Part shown: one piece after another, positions 11,595-24,531 of the stretch
Position numbering within the stretch: the stretch's first letter is position 1
How the letters are laid out: each line of letters opens with the position of its first letter
From: Mansonella perstans
Taxonomy: Eukaryota; Nematoda; Chromadorea; Rhabditida; Onchocercidae
Length of the DNA: 64,000 nt
Reading direction: 5' to 3'
Assembly: GCA_037074765.1 (NCBI GenBank)
Contig: JBAMDO010000037.1
Coordinates: 124,001 to 188,000 of the forward strand
The notes under the pieces: generated by a model
Seen by the model: only the letters and a program-made list of their open reading frames with translations
Databases searched by the model: none
What the model was told of the DNA's origin: nothing
Translations under genes and position numbers: made by a program

Positions 11595-14500
11595 CTTAAA
11601 TAAAATAAATTTAAAATATATAGAGAGATGTACATATAAACAAATTTGTATAGGCAAATATCCAGAAAATTAATCAGATAATTCTGGAAACAATTTTCTC
11701 TAAACTAAAACCAAACAAAAGCCAAGAGAGGATTGTCTCAATTATCTTTCTAAATCAGTTTACTAAGTTCACTTATATATCTTCGCATTTGTATGTGCTA
11801 TACTTTCTTTCACAAATACAAAGATAAAAAGATAGGCTCTTCTGATCAATAAGTGCGCAATTAATTGAATTAACAAATTAATAATTCCATATAAAAAATT
11901 GAGCTTAGTAAACTGATAATTTCAGAAATCAGAAGAATTTCAAAAAGAAGCAAAAAAACAGGTATTTTAGAGCAAAGAAAAAATAATGGAACGAAAATAT
12001 TACAGTGAAGATCTGGCGTTACTCGAAAAACGATAATATTATGATAATACGTCAAGAAGAGGAGCCCGCGGCATGCATATTGAAGCATTAAATGCGCTTA
12101 TAACTGATCTCTTGTAATGCCGTAGCGATTTGCTTGAAATAGCAATAACTGGAAACTAGCAATAACTCAAAAAAAAATAATAATATTACCGAATTGAAGC
12201 GAAGGTCTAAAATCATAAGAGAGTTCGGAAAACAGAAAAAACTAAAGAATTTTGAAATTCTCCGCTAGACCAAAATTAAGAAAAATTATGATAAGAAAAA
12301 GATATCTAACTTTAATTAAAAGTTTGTCGTATTCATATCGACTATCACACTTTCGCAAAACGTACACTGTGGTGAATAGATAAAAATATTCTACAGCAGA
12401 GGAGAAATCGAAATAAACACGCAATAAAATAGGCAGGATGTAATGCCGAAATGATGTGTGAAGTTTGAAACGCAGTAAATTTTGGAAGAAATGTTTAGAA
12501 TATTTAAGTGCATTTAGAATTGGAAAAAATATTTAGGATTTGAAATAAACCAAAATAATCAACAAGTTTGAATGTCTCATTTTAGAGTGTTTAAGATTTA
12601 AAGAAAAATTTCAAAGTTAAATTTCCTTTAAGATAAGAAAAGCTCTGATTCCGCACGATAATTAAAAAAATTCGGAAAAAAGTAAAATATTTACTTGAAA
12701 TTTTAATCTGCAATATTTATATGATAATGTTTTAGATTAAGAATAAAATAATTTAATCGAATATCCATATCTTGAGCGAATTTAACAGCAGACAAAGTAA
12801 TCATATCCAAATTATCTTTGTCATCGCCATTCTCTTTACTTTAGACGATGCATGCTCCTTATGGAAATATTTGCATTATTGTATTGTTGTAAAAGTAATC
12901 GCTTGCAATGTAGCAAATAGCTTAATAAATGGATAAAGAAACATGAAAAACAATAGATTTTTATGACTTTAAATTTATTGAAAATGATTGCAGGTAAGAC
13001 TGAAAAGATGAAATAATACATGCAACTATACTTTCATTGCTATAGATAAATCATGCTTTATTTCTCTGAATATTTCAACTCCTTTGCTCTTCACTGTTTT
13101 TTAAGCGAAAAATAAGCGAAACTGTAGCAGGAGTACACAAAAATCGAAATTCAATTTGCTGTACAGAAACTTAACTGACTTTTCAATGCCTTCAATTGCG
13201 GTCGAAAATGCAAGAAAAATAAAATATAATGCTTTCGCTTTTTAAGGAAAAATATTTTAAGTATGCTTCTCAATATAAATATACTTGAAAATTGCTTCGC
13301 AGTTTAAAATACTTGATCTATTTGGCTATCGAACAAATCGATGTATAATAGATTATTATGATCGATTCTCTCTTTTGAAATATAATAAATTATGTTGCGA
13401 AAATCTTATATAACAAAAGGATTGAAAATAGTTTCTCAGAAGAATAAAGAGAACTTGACAACTGCAAGATAATTGCAGATTCTTTTCGATAAACATGATA
13501 TATCATTGGCCAATGCTGGTTATCCAATATCCAGATTAAAAGATTAAGACAGTGAGAATAAAACAATAAGTTATTAAGGTTATTATCTAATAACTGATGA
13601 GTATTAATAACAATTACTTATCACGATTTTTGGGAAGAATAATATTCAATTAAAGATGACAAATAATGATTTTATGCTGAAATGAAAATCTCAAAAGGAG
13701 AATTGTAGGGTAATCTTCACTTGATTGTCTTATTTATATTGTGCTTTTGTTTTGTTTGTGCGAAGGAAATCAAACGAAAAAGAAAATAAATTTTGGTCAA
13801 AAAAGGAAGCAATAAGTCTGTTTTATTTAATAATAAAGGGAAAGCAGTAAAAAAAAAAAAAAAAAAAAAAAAACAGTTCTAACATTTTACAAAAACATGA
13901 AAATAATTGCTCTAATTAAAAGTGTGCATAGTAGTGCAAAATATACTTTGAAGATATTAGTTTGAATGGCCAATGAATGGCCAAACACTGTATCGGATAT
14001 TTAAGAGAATTAAATGGGTAGCAGTTGCATCCCACTGCAACAAAAATATAAAGAAATTGATGAAGAATTTAGCTTTGATGATTATATCAAAATCGAAACC
14101 GACCGACAAATTCTGGCAGTTCAACGAAATATATTTGAGATACAATGACATCAAAGATAATGATGAATTAGAGCTCTTCGGATAAATTGCAATATTTTTT
14201 AGAAATCAGTGAATTACGGACATATGGATGAGCGGAAGACTGTGCAGATTCGTAAAAACTAATCTCACTTTATATCAAAGGATAATCCAAGTCCCTTCTG
14301 CCTCCTTCTCTCTGCAAATCTCCATTTCCCTCTCCTACAATTGATCACTCGTTTCGTACTTTATTTTAATATAATTTAATCACTCGAAAAAAAACTGTTT
14401 TTACAATATAATACTGCAATGATACAGAAATGAGATTTGATATAAATTAGTATCAACTCGGATTTGTCATCTGAGAACAAAGCAGGATTAACATAACTCT

Positions 14501-14948
14501 AACAAAAGGAAAAAATGAAAGCACGGATAATGTTGCTAATCATAAGCTTTTGAAGTGTTTCTACAAAAAATACTCATGATTTATGCAAAAAAGATAAAAT
14601 AATTCGCTGGCTATATAAAGAATAAGTGATATTCGACATATCAAGATAGAGATTCGCGGTAACCTGTTGAATAAAAAGCAGTTGGAAGGATCAGAAAGCG
14701 TAATTTCATTCGAAAATTTTATTAAATAGATAATTAGCCGAAATTTAAAAAGTTTGTGAAAAAATTAATCGTGGAAGAGATGAGAAGGACGAGTATTCCT
14801 ATTCCTTAGTTTTTCTGACGTTAATCGCAGTACTTCTTTCTCTCCACGTTTCAATAACGGCTGAAACGAAAGAAGAAATAAATCAAAGTATCCATTTCCT
14901 CTGTATCCTTAATTTTTGCTTTTTTTTTTATAGTTTTTTGGTGAAATT
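11595..14948. other. Gene-free AT-rich DNA
   Basis: No exon with family similarity was found. Overlapping open frames at 13957-14185 on both strands have no recognisable motif. A pyrimidine-rich stretch lies near 14290-14350 (plus strand) and a 26-nt poly(A) run near 13848-13873. Upstream exons of the RA-domain gene could hide here, but I could not identify any. Confidence 0.4.
13848..13873. repeat. Poly(A) tract
   Basis: An uninterrupted run of A of about 26 nt on the plus strand. No retroposed coding sequence or target-site duplication was noticed next to it. Confidence 0.8.
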
Positions 14949-15065
14949 TTTTTTTGCAAAGAGAGTAGAATTTTTTTTGCAAAGAGAGTAGAATTTTTTT
15001 TGCAAAGAGAGTAGAATTTTTTTTTGCAAAGAGAGTAGAATTTTTTTTGCAAAGAGAGTAGAATT
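14949..15065. repeat. 23-bp tandem repeat, 5 copies
   Basis: GCAAAGAGAGTAGAA followed by a run of 8-9 T is repeated with starts at 14956, 14979, 15002, 15026 and 15049. One unit is 24 bp because of an extra T. Copies are otherwise identical, which suggests recent expansion. Confidence 0.95.
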
Positions 15066-17487
15066 CTGTAAGACCGAAAAGTACTACAAACTTACTACTA
15101 GCATTATTTATTAGTTTTATTTGCGAGATTGAAAAGAACGAACAAACGAAGAGCTTAGTTTAAAATAACCATCTAAGTTACATTCAATTCACAAAACTTA
15201 CTTGCATAAATAAAATGATTCCAAAAGTGAAAAGCAGCTGTATTTTTTTTGTAATATTTAAAGAACTAATATTGTTACTGTATTACACTTTGAAAAATAA
15301 CGATTATCATTGAAGGAAAGAAAGATAAGCGGATGAAAAGAGCAAATTATTCTTGTTATTTGACAGGTTGAAAAATATTTCTTCCTATAAATTTTAATAG
15401 CCGGCAATAACAAATATAAAGCACTGATTAGAAATATAATCCATTTCTTATTCAATTTGAAAAAAAAGAAAGCAAAAAATGTGGGCAAATAAAAATTATT
15501 ATAAAATGATCCACTGAAAGATTTAATTTATTGAAAATGAAGATATGCAAGAAATATATGCTGTTTATTTATAAAATATTAAAAATAGAAGGGGAAAGAA
15601 AAAGGAAATAAAAATTGAAAACTGTGAGAGAATGTGCTTGAATTTAAACTGAATAAATTTACAAATGTTATTTGTCTTGTTGTCTGCTTTTCAATCTTTT
15701 GTTCCAAATTTTTATTTAAATAACAGAATATGCACGTGTAAACTGCGGCAGATACTGGTACTATGTCTATTCATCCATAATCCATCATCACTCATTTTCT
15801 GAAGTAAGCTTAACTAGATTTCCGGTTGAATATTTAACTCTTTATAGCTAATGCTTAAAAATGAGCATATTTAACTGATAATTAAATCTTCAGCTAATGT
15901 TTGTTTTCAAGTTCTGAATACTCCAAATTTATGGCATATGCTTATGCTTGTTATATACATTGTTATCGTAAGAACGTAATAAAATTATAATTGGTTGTCA
16001 TATTATAGTTAGCTTAGACGGAATGATAATTAATGCCAAAAGCAACGGTTACGGTGACCAAAATAAAAATGCAACGTTATCATGAAATAAAAACACAAAA
16101 AGTATAAGTTTGCGATACGATGATTGGGAAAAGAGGCTGAAATCGGAAATCCGAGAAGTGATAATAATAAAGAAAGCTCTGTGACAGATCAATTGAGACA
16201 TCATGTTTCCAAGTGATAGTAAAGTGCAGGGGACTTTTCCATAATTAATACTATTTCCATTTCTATACAAAAAAAAAGTTATGTTCGCAGTGATTCTTCA
16301 AACACAACAAAGAGACAAGGGTTACTTTAGTAAGAAAAGAAAGGAAACTACTTTGTAACTATCAGTGAAGAAAATTGCTTCTCGCCTAATTTTGTTTAGT
16401 CAGAACATTATTTCTATGTATTAGTTTACTGCTACAACAGCAGTTCCTGATACATTATCACTAATTAATTTCTAAATTATATCTTAGACTTTTTGTGTAA
16501 CGAATTAATGCTACCAAGCACATGATACATTCTTATTCCAATTTAATTCCACCTTATCCAAAAGCATTCTTCCAGTCAATTACATATGAATAGTGATGCT
16601 TTTAATGCAAACAGAAAAAAGAAACAAAAAATTTCCGACTATTAAATCAATCTAAAATGTTCTTATCAGTTCACAGAATGTCTATATGCAAGGATAATTT
16701 CTCAGTTCAATTGTTCAATTGTCAAGGATAATGATTAAATTAGTAGTTCGAGAACTATTTTCACTCTTTTCTAATAGCTGACTGTATTAAATTGAAACGT
16801 AATGATTGTCCGATTAAAAATGAATTCAGAGATTACTTCAGTATTATACATAATTCAAAAAGATTCTTGACTGATATTATGCCAAAATTTGGGATTTGAA
16901 CCCAGTTATTAATAAATAGATAGAATTACTAATATTATATATAATATAATATTACCATATATTTCAGGAAACTTTTTCAGGAAAAAGTAGAGCAAAATAA
17001 ATTTTAGCAGAATCAGATGCTAAATGAGCAGGCAAAAATTATTCTTTTAATATTTGATATTCTTGATCATTAATGAATACACTTATGCTTATGGATTGAA
17101 AAGTCAATTTTATTTAAAGATGAAAAAGCAAAATTATCCGAAAGGAATGTATGCACAATGATGCTTCAGTTCACTTTAATAATTCTTGAAAATCACGTCC
17201 CCGCTTCACAAGTTGTTGACACTTCTGCAAAAATACATCATATAGTTCATGATGGGAACATTATATGAATAACTATTAATTTAGAGATCGGAATTTTGCG
17301 AATCCGTGTATAATTTATGAACATCAAGTTTTTTTTTTTCATTTAATTAAAATATCATGGTGCTTTTTGTATAAAAGACTGTAATATAATCAATGATCAT
17401 TTAGTTTATGAAATGTAACTCACTACTACTACTTATCATTACCCATGAAGTACACGAAACAAGCTCTCAATAAAGACAAATGCATGT
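15066..17487. other. Gene-free AT-rich DNA
   Basis: The short minus-strand frames at 15258-15488 and 16049-16270 are rich in F, I and L, lack conserved motifs and have no convincing splice partners. Nothing else was found. Confidence 0.4.
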
Positions 17488-17493
17488 TTTATT
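17488..17493 (-). terminator. AATAAA polyadenylation signal of the tetraspanin-like gene
   Basis: TTTATT on the plus strand reads AATAAA on the minus strand, beginning 24 nt beyond the stop codon at 17517-17519. The spacing suits a short nematode 3' UTR. Confidence 0.5.
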
Positions 17494-17516
17494 TGACAGT
17501 ATGAAGTTATATAGTC

Positions 17517-19541
17517 TCATAAAGGAGAAAAAGAACGAACTTTAACAACAGTCTGTGGGAACGGTGGCGGAAATGGCAGAATCCATCCGGGAAGTATGAT
17601 GGTAGCATCTTCGGCATTACAAAAGTCGACTATAGTGTAACTTGTGTAAACGATTTGTGAATATAATAAAGTAATGCATTGTATTGCAAAATTAATAACA
17701 GAAAAAACGACAAGTAGAACGATGATCAGTCTGCGTTTAACCTCATTAAAACAACCTGAAAAACTTGAACATTGAAAGAAAATAAAAAGTAATAAGTCAA
17801 ACAGTGATTATGAAAAGAAAATAGAAAAAAAAGTGTTATAAAAAATGATGAGGATATAATGTTCACAAAACAAATAAATAACTTTCCATGATACTAGAAA
17901 GAATGGCTAAAAACTTTTAAAATAACTTTTGTGATGCCTAATAAAGTGATTCTTTAAAGTCCACACTACGTTAGAGAGAGAAACAATTACAGAAAACATT
18001 TTAATAATAAGCAAAATGCTTCACAAATGAACATAAACTAACGATTTAGCTAAATTAACTGTCAACTTATTAACACTTTAGCATTTACCGAATTATGAAA
18101 CAACGCTAACAAATGATACAATCTGATTGCATTCTCATGTGAAAATATATATGTGAACGAGAACTTAAAATGTTAATTTGACAACTTGTGATCTTGACAA
18201 TCGACAAAACCTCACCTGTAAAATGAAACCATTCACTGGCTCTGCGTTTTCCAACTTCTTCATTTTTTGTATAATTTCGTAGCAGCATTAGTGGAGAGCA
18301 CTTCAGCTGACTGCTTATACAACATGAATGTGGCAGATAGCAGCCATTTCTCGTGCAATGAGACCACTGATTTTTTCTATTAGTTATCAGTTGCCTAAAA
18401 TTTGCTTCAAATTTTCAAATTCGCCATTCTAAGAATAGGCAGGAAAGAATTAAATTTGCACATGACTTTAGGATTTTCGATATTTTCATATATTGGTGGA
18501 ACATATTTATCTAGCAATTCAAATCTAGAGTGGTTGAATATATCTTTAGGAGTTTATATCTTGTTGAAATGATGTTTGAAAAAGTGGTTTTTTGATGTCA
18601 GAAGTATAAAACAGTGTTATGTGAATTCTAAAAGAAGTTTTGAAGTATGTAATTGAAGACAATAAATGATCAAGAATTTAAAGTATTAATGCACGTAAAT
18701 TTGAAAAATCATTTGAAAGTAGAATACTAAAAGCAAAATCTCTATAAATACATGCAGCATTGAAAAAAAAGAAGAAGTTAACTGACGATTCTAACAAGCT
18801 ATTGCTGGTCGATAAAGGTAACCAATCTTCATAACCAAAAACACCACAACATTCGAAAAACCCTTGCAACCAATTCATTTCATGACGATTTGTTTGCTTT
18901 GTACCGAAGCCAGCTATGCGCTACAACTGCACATTTCTGTTAATATAAGAAGCTCTTGAAAAACTTTCGAAATCAATCTTTGTCTCGAAACTTGTGATTA
19001 TGAAACTAATGATTATTATGAGAAGTAGTAGTAACTCATGTTGGAAACTTTACCTCAGCTATTCCAATTTTTAAGAAATTGTCAAATTTCCGATAATGAA
19101 TGATAGTGACAACAGTGATGAAAAACGAAACGATAAGTGAGGTTATTAAAATCAATATCAGCTGCTGAAAGACAACAGTTTCAATTAATTGGTAAATTAA
19201 TGTAAATCGAAATTTATCATGGTGACATTGTCATAAAACTCCTGCAGATAATTCCAGTCTCTATCAAACAGCTTCAGTGAAACTTCATAAGGATTTTAAT
19301 CAGAATGTAAACAACAGCACTTGAATAAGGCTTCATTGTACAAATTCCAGAAGATGTATTCAGCAAAATGCAATAGGTTAACCTTAAGATATTGTGGGCT
19401 CCATCTAGAGTAGGCTTGTCGTTGTTCGGCAAATGCAATTATCGAATAGATGTGAACTGCGAACATGAATAATTGCAATGAGGCAGTCATAAAGGGTATT
19501 AGGCTTACCAAATAACTAACTATATTATAGTTGGTAATGAA
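17517..19541 (-). CDS. Tetraspanin-like membrane protein
   Basis: Five phase-compatible exons: 19383-19541, 19054-19164, 18783-18920, 18216-18366 and 17517-17755, about 265 residues. The first holds a hydrophobic segment followed by a polar extracellular-type stretch, and the second a long membrane span. The third carries the tetraspanin signature CCG inside FFECCGVFGYEDW, and the fourth has the later cysteines (HCTRNGC and PHSCC) of the large extracellular loop. The last exon has a final membrane span, then a Pro-rich end after LPFPPPFPQ. Tetraspanins organise membrane microdomains with integrins and other partners. Only three membrane spans are visible instead of four, so a further 5' exon or a poorly conserved span is likely. 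A frame at about 19200-19290 (DWNYLQEFYDN) may be an extra small-loop exon, but its donor is poor. Confidence 0.72.
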
Positions 19542-21149
19542 CTGTGTTACGTCCTGACTGTAACTTCAATATTAAAACATCAAAACTTCTTGATATGAGA
19601 ATAAGTGTAAGATATGCTGCATATATTCCTTTGTTTCTATCACTTAGAAATTATATGCTAATTCCAGCTGGCAGTTAAATCAGATGCATATTTTTTGATC
19701 GCATCTAGCGAGTATTATTGCATGCCATCAAAAAAAGTTTCATCAAAAAAAATTGCACTTCTTTCTAGACTCAAAAAAGATTTAGTGAAACGGTGCGTGT
19801 TTATGGTCAGTTACTAGAATCCCAAAAAAGAAATGACATAACACAACACGTACAGTATCGGAAGAATCAGAAAGTGATTGACTTCACTGATAAAAATGAG
19901 CGATGCAGAAACAGCATGCAGAATACATGCTATCAAAGCGTATTTCCTGCGTCTTACGTAATCCATACGCATCAGAGGATACACCATTTCTGTTTATCAC
20001 TTACATTATTATAATGCTTCATAATTATCAGTAAGGTCAGATTTTCTTTAGATCTACATATAAGTAGTTATGATTATTATGTGAACGTATGTAGTGAGCT
20101 TCTTATAAATTCATTTTGATCCATTTTTCATTTCCTAAATACAGAGGTTTGCCGTAAATTCCTGTCCAAAACATTCGTCAAATTATTAAATTTTGGAAGA
20201 AGTGGACCTTATAGTGTCTCATAAACAACATGTCAGAATGAGCATCAAGCTATGCTTGAGACTATCAGCTCGTAAGTTTGTCACACATCTTTAGCTGAAT
20301 TCATTGGAATTTGAGTCGTATCCTCACAAGCTTAGCCATATTATAGCATGAAGCACCATGCTATAATATCTAACGTATGAAATAATGGTAGGTAATGTCT
20401 CTATCTTTGATATTTTTATATATATATCTTAATCAAATAGTATAATACAATTTCATAATTCGTAATCAAATAGTATAATACAATTTCATACTTCAACATC
20501 TGTTGACCTTCAAAATGAATGAAACGATTATTCTTAAAGAAACGACCGCAAGCGAATCACTTATTGGAGAATAATGATGAGCTTGGATTGTTTCTGAAAC
20601 ATATGGAAATACTGTAGCAGAAACAAGGAGTAAATAGAGAAGTCTGTAAGTAGTGATATGCTGCTATGCACTTCACTAACTGTTAACCAAAACAATTTGA
20701 TATAGTATACAAATTTACCCATTGTTAATCACCACTAGGTAAGAGAAATTATTGGATTCATAGTCCGTTACGATTGGGACACAAAACTCTGCCCTGAAAG
20801 ATTGGACAATATTGATGAAAGATCTTAATGACAAAAAATTCGAAATATTCAAAAACTGACAAACTATACAAAAATAATACCAAAATTTACAAATAAAAAT
20901 CACAAATAAACAAAATAATTTCCAAATTTTACAGTCGACTTGTGTAAATTAATAAAATCACCTCAAACAAAAGCCTAAGATAAGGACAAATAGAACTTCA
21001 AAGTATAACTTGCACTCTTCTTATAAGTAAACTTTCTTCTTTTTTCATATGCTGACTTCTGAATACTGCAAATACTGTAAGAAATCAGCAGTATCGCATC
21101 ATTGCATATTACAAATAAATTCATAGGTTTCGAAATCATCAGGTTTTTT
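19542..21149. other. Intergenic region
   Basis: Between the 3' end of the F-box gene and the 5' side of the tetraspanin-like gene. A plus-strand frame (19793-20014) and minus-strand frames at 20715-20903 show no domain and no splice support. It may contain the promoter or a first exon of the tetraspanin-like gene. Confidence 0.4.
20431..20491. repeat. 33-bp direct duplication
   Basis: The words AATCAAATAGTATAATACAA and TTTCATA occur in the same order from 20431 and from 20464, separated by a few bases. This is a simple tandem duplication. Confidence 0.8.
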
Positions 21150-24100
21150 TCAGAGAAACAGTAACATATCAACAAATTGTTGTGGAGTAACACGCACCGA
21201 AGGTGTGTCTTTCGATATACATGGGTGTCCATGATCCTGAAAAGTGTACGTTCATAATTTTTTTACAGCAAGACTCATACTTCATTATCCTGATTATACA
21301 GTACAAACATAGAAGAACTTCTTTCAGAAATTGATGCTAAAAATAATAAAGTATTCACCTTCCAAAATATTGCTTTACAGTGACAACAAAGATGAATTAA
21401 ATCCGCATAAAATTCTCGCAGTCCACAATATTTTTTTAGTTCGAAAAAGGCATGACGCCAGGAAATCGAATCTCTCTTAATTCTTGCAGTTTGTTCTTGG
21501 GTAAAGTGAAAATTGCACAGAGATGCCCAAAGCTGTTCTTCTTTCTCGACAATGGCATCCAGAACTTCGTGTGCTTTAGCAACTTCAAGCAACGAAACGT
21601 GATCAGGAAGCTTTCTATAAAAAAACACGGGCTTGAATGTCAATAATAAGAAATCGCTTGCAATAGTACAATCTGAAAATTCAGAGAAACACTGAAACTA
21701 TGGGTCCACTTATTTTTCTGTCTGTTGTGCATAAAGATCTAATTGTTTTACAAGATAAGTAGAGGGAAAGCAGCAGTGTGAAGAAAATCCCTTGAAAAGC
21801 TAAGAAGCAAAATGATTGTTGCTCTTGAATGAACAAGATTTTTTAAAAAAATCTATGCTCTGGTAATAAAAAGAAAAACTGAACTACAATAGTAGCACTT
21901 TTATCACGTCCATCTCGTCATTGTTTCATAGAATTAATGACATTATTTCTTTCACGCGTCCAGTTAAAACAAAAACACACCTCAAGATAACTGACAAAAT
22001 TTCTCGTGGTAAATCCATAAATGTTACTGATTCTTCGTCACTATCCGCTAGTGTACGAGGTCGTCGTTCGGAAATAAGTTCCAACAAATCGCCAACCACA
22101 TTTAACTGCTTCGAAACTAACTGCGGTGAACCGTACAAGTGACCTTCAAGACCCGTACCAAAATCACAGACAAGAGACCGTGCTGTGGATATGTTGAGGT
22201 CTCTTTCAACACCTGAATATTCAAAAGGACATCAGAAACCTACTATTCTGATGGTACTTTTTTGTTTTTGTTTCTCATGTTTCTCATCAATTTGGACCGC
22301 TTTATTTTTTCCCAAACTGCTGTAAATTTAATAATAGATGCATAGAGATGAACAACTTATATTTTTCCAAAAAAAAAAGAAAAAAACAAAACAAAACTAA
22401 CATATAAGTACAATCGCCTTAATAATGGAAAGAAGAGCTTTTCGAGCAGTAGCACTAAGATTCTGCAACTTCTCTTGAACCAGGATTTGTACAACCTGCC
22501 AATAAAATGTATAAGGAATGTAAATCTCCAATATTTACACATTCAACTTAGTAAAGAAAAAATAAATCCTCTAGATTTTCTTTTATCTTCTAATATTGAA
22601 TACTTACTTTACAGATATAATTGAACCTCCGAACATCACTTACAGCTCGTGCTAGGTCCAATCGATGGAAGGCTTCACTCATACTTGTACATCCAACAAA
22701 CTGAACAAAGTGAATTACTGCAAGAAACCTCAAACTTACAAGCTTAAGGCTAATTTACTCCAACTTAAAATGTATGTATTGAATTCCAAATTATTTTTCA
22801 TTTGCATCAATTATGATTCAGTCCCAACTCTTATCTGTATAATCTGTAGTAAGCAGTCCGAACCACTTGAAAAAAAAAATGAATTTCTCAGGAGTGTATA
22901 TATTTGAAGTATTTTAAAATATGAATATCATATTTATAAAACTTAAAAAAAATCAAGCTGCCTGAAGCAAGCACAATTTTTTGAATAAGTCTTATATGAA
23001 ATGCAATCAATGACTTGATTGCCATATAAATTCGTTATTCCAAAGTGTTGCATTCACTGAATTATACCGAAAGATTTGAAAAATTCAGCAATGCTAACTT
23101 CCTTAGATTTTCCCGTTTTGACGAAACAATGTGGAATCCAATCATCACCTTCTGAAACTGAAAATTTCTTTTTAATTAATGTGAAAATTCAGTCATTCAG
23201 GTTTTTGATTTCTTGGAAAACAGCGCAACGAATTACGAAATGCCAGTGTCAGATAGTGTCAAATTTTTACTTTTATCATGATCTATTTCATATTAAAGCA
23301 TATTTAACATATCTCCTCAATTTAGCTTATTCTATTAAAATGATTAATTCATATCAACTTAGTAAAGCATAAATAGAAGTTACCAGAATCATCAGTATCC
23401 GATCGTGGACAATTTTCATCGTTACTTGATAACGACATCGATGAAACATTTTTCACGAACGAAATGCAAACTGGTGATCGGGTCGCATTGATTGCTTCTA
23501 TCACCCGCTATAATTTAACAGTCCAGCAAACACTAAGTTATTTCATGCTAATCAAACAGCAAAAACAAATTTGAGTCATACCTGGCAAACTTTTTAAACT
23601 TTTGGGAACTCACTTTCTGTGAACTTTCATTACCCAATACTTGTTGAAAAGGCAGCATTACCGGTAATTTTTCCTTTCATGTATTTTATATATGTGATGA
23701 TTATAGATATATTTGATGTAGGATGGAAAAAGGGTTTAATTATTTAAAATTTTTTCCTCACGAATAATTAAAATGAAATCGAAATGTGCAGGACGAGGTT
23801 GGAAGAGTTTATCGATAATATTTGTTGAAATCATATTAGCTGATCCAGAATAAGATTCTTACCTATGAGATATTTCCTAAAGTTTTTTTCAATATCCAAC
23901 CAGGCCGATATAACCTGAAGTTCCTCACTAAAATTTTGTTGAAGTGCAGTGACTATTGCTATCATACAGCATATATTTAACGCATAAATGTGTTTGAGAT
24001 TAACATGTTTATCAGTAAAAAAATTAGGCATAAAATGATTGCTTCTATCGAATGAAAGAAAATCAGTCATTTTTGAGGCACGATGGCTTAAAAAAGATCT

Positions 24101-24531
24101 TCAATTATATTTATGATGCACGATATTGGAGATTCGCATCATTGTGGGCACAATTCTTTCCTAAAGTTTCCTATTAGCAGAACATTTTAAACAATTTTCA
24201 ACTGTTTTTATTTTTTTACATATTAAACAATTTTCAACTGTTTTTATTTTTTTACATATTAAACAATTTTCAACTGTTTTTATTTTTTTACATATTAAAC
24301 AATTTTCAACTGCTGTTCTTGCAGTTTCCGAAAAACTAAGATCATTGCATTCTTCGAATGAATAAGAATAGAGTTTCATCCTCTTCACGTAAAAATTTAA
24401 AAATGAACCATAATAAAACCATCGATAATTACCTGAACTGGTCGTAGCTTCACCTGTTCCCATCCATTGGTATTGGAGCACCATACCCAAGTTTCACCGG
24501 GTGCTCGCCAATCTTTCCCGATAAACGGCAT
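21150..24531 (-). CDS. mfb-1: F-box protein, FBXO25/FBXO32 (atrogin-1/MAFbx) orthologue
   Basis: Eight exons join in matching phases to about 345 residues, close to the 355 of human FBXO32: 24433-24531, 23384-23507, 23099-23151, 22608-22700, 22402-22495, 21981-22212, 21359-21614 and 21150-21236. The start MPFIGKDWRAPGETW matches the family's invariant MPFLGQDWRSPGQNW, which fixes the ATG. Later landmarks are SEAFHRLDLARA with DVRRFNYI, LSATARKALLSII, the F-box start TFMDLPREILSVIL, LWASLCNFHFTQEQ, CCHCKAIFWK, and the end DHGHPC with TPQQFVDMLLFL. The family acts as the substrate adaptor of SCF (Skp1-Cul1-F-box) ubiquitin ligases; in vertebrates FBXO32 drives muscle protein loss. The Lys/Arg-rich stretch that follows the N-terminus in the human proteins is not obvious here. 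The model is internally complete. The symbol follows the C. elegans MAFbx homologue. Confidence 0.94.
24187..24311. repeat. 36-bp tandem repeat in intron 1 of the F-box gene
   Basis: TTAAACAATTTTCAACTG plus a T-rich half recurs from 24187, 24223, 24259 and 24295, a period of exactly 36 bp. Because 36 is a multiple of three, the minus strand stays open and reads as a 12-residue repeat (TVENCLICKKIK, three full units and a diverged fourth). The protein model of the surrounding gene is complete and in phase without it, so it is treated as intronic. Confidence 0.9.

Noticed and set aside
13957..14185. Overlapping open frames on both strands
   Set aside because: Mutual shadows of similar length with no motif, no homology pattern and no splice partners.
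16885..16905. TGGGTTCAAATCCCA (minus strand), a tRNA B-box-like word
   Set aside because: No A box, no cloverleaf arms and no acceptor stem upstream; the flanking DNA is AT-only.
21921..22142. 73-codon plus-strand frame
   Set aside because: Antisense to the F-box exon 21981-22212, which carries the DLPREILSVIL F-box start.
23831..24070. 79-codon minus-strand frame inside the F-box gene
   Set aside because: It has a decent donor, but its phase does not fit either neighbour and the protein is complete without it.
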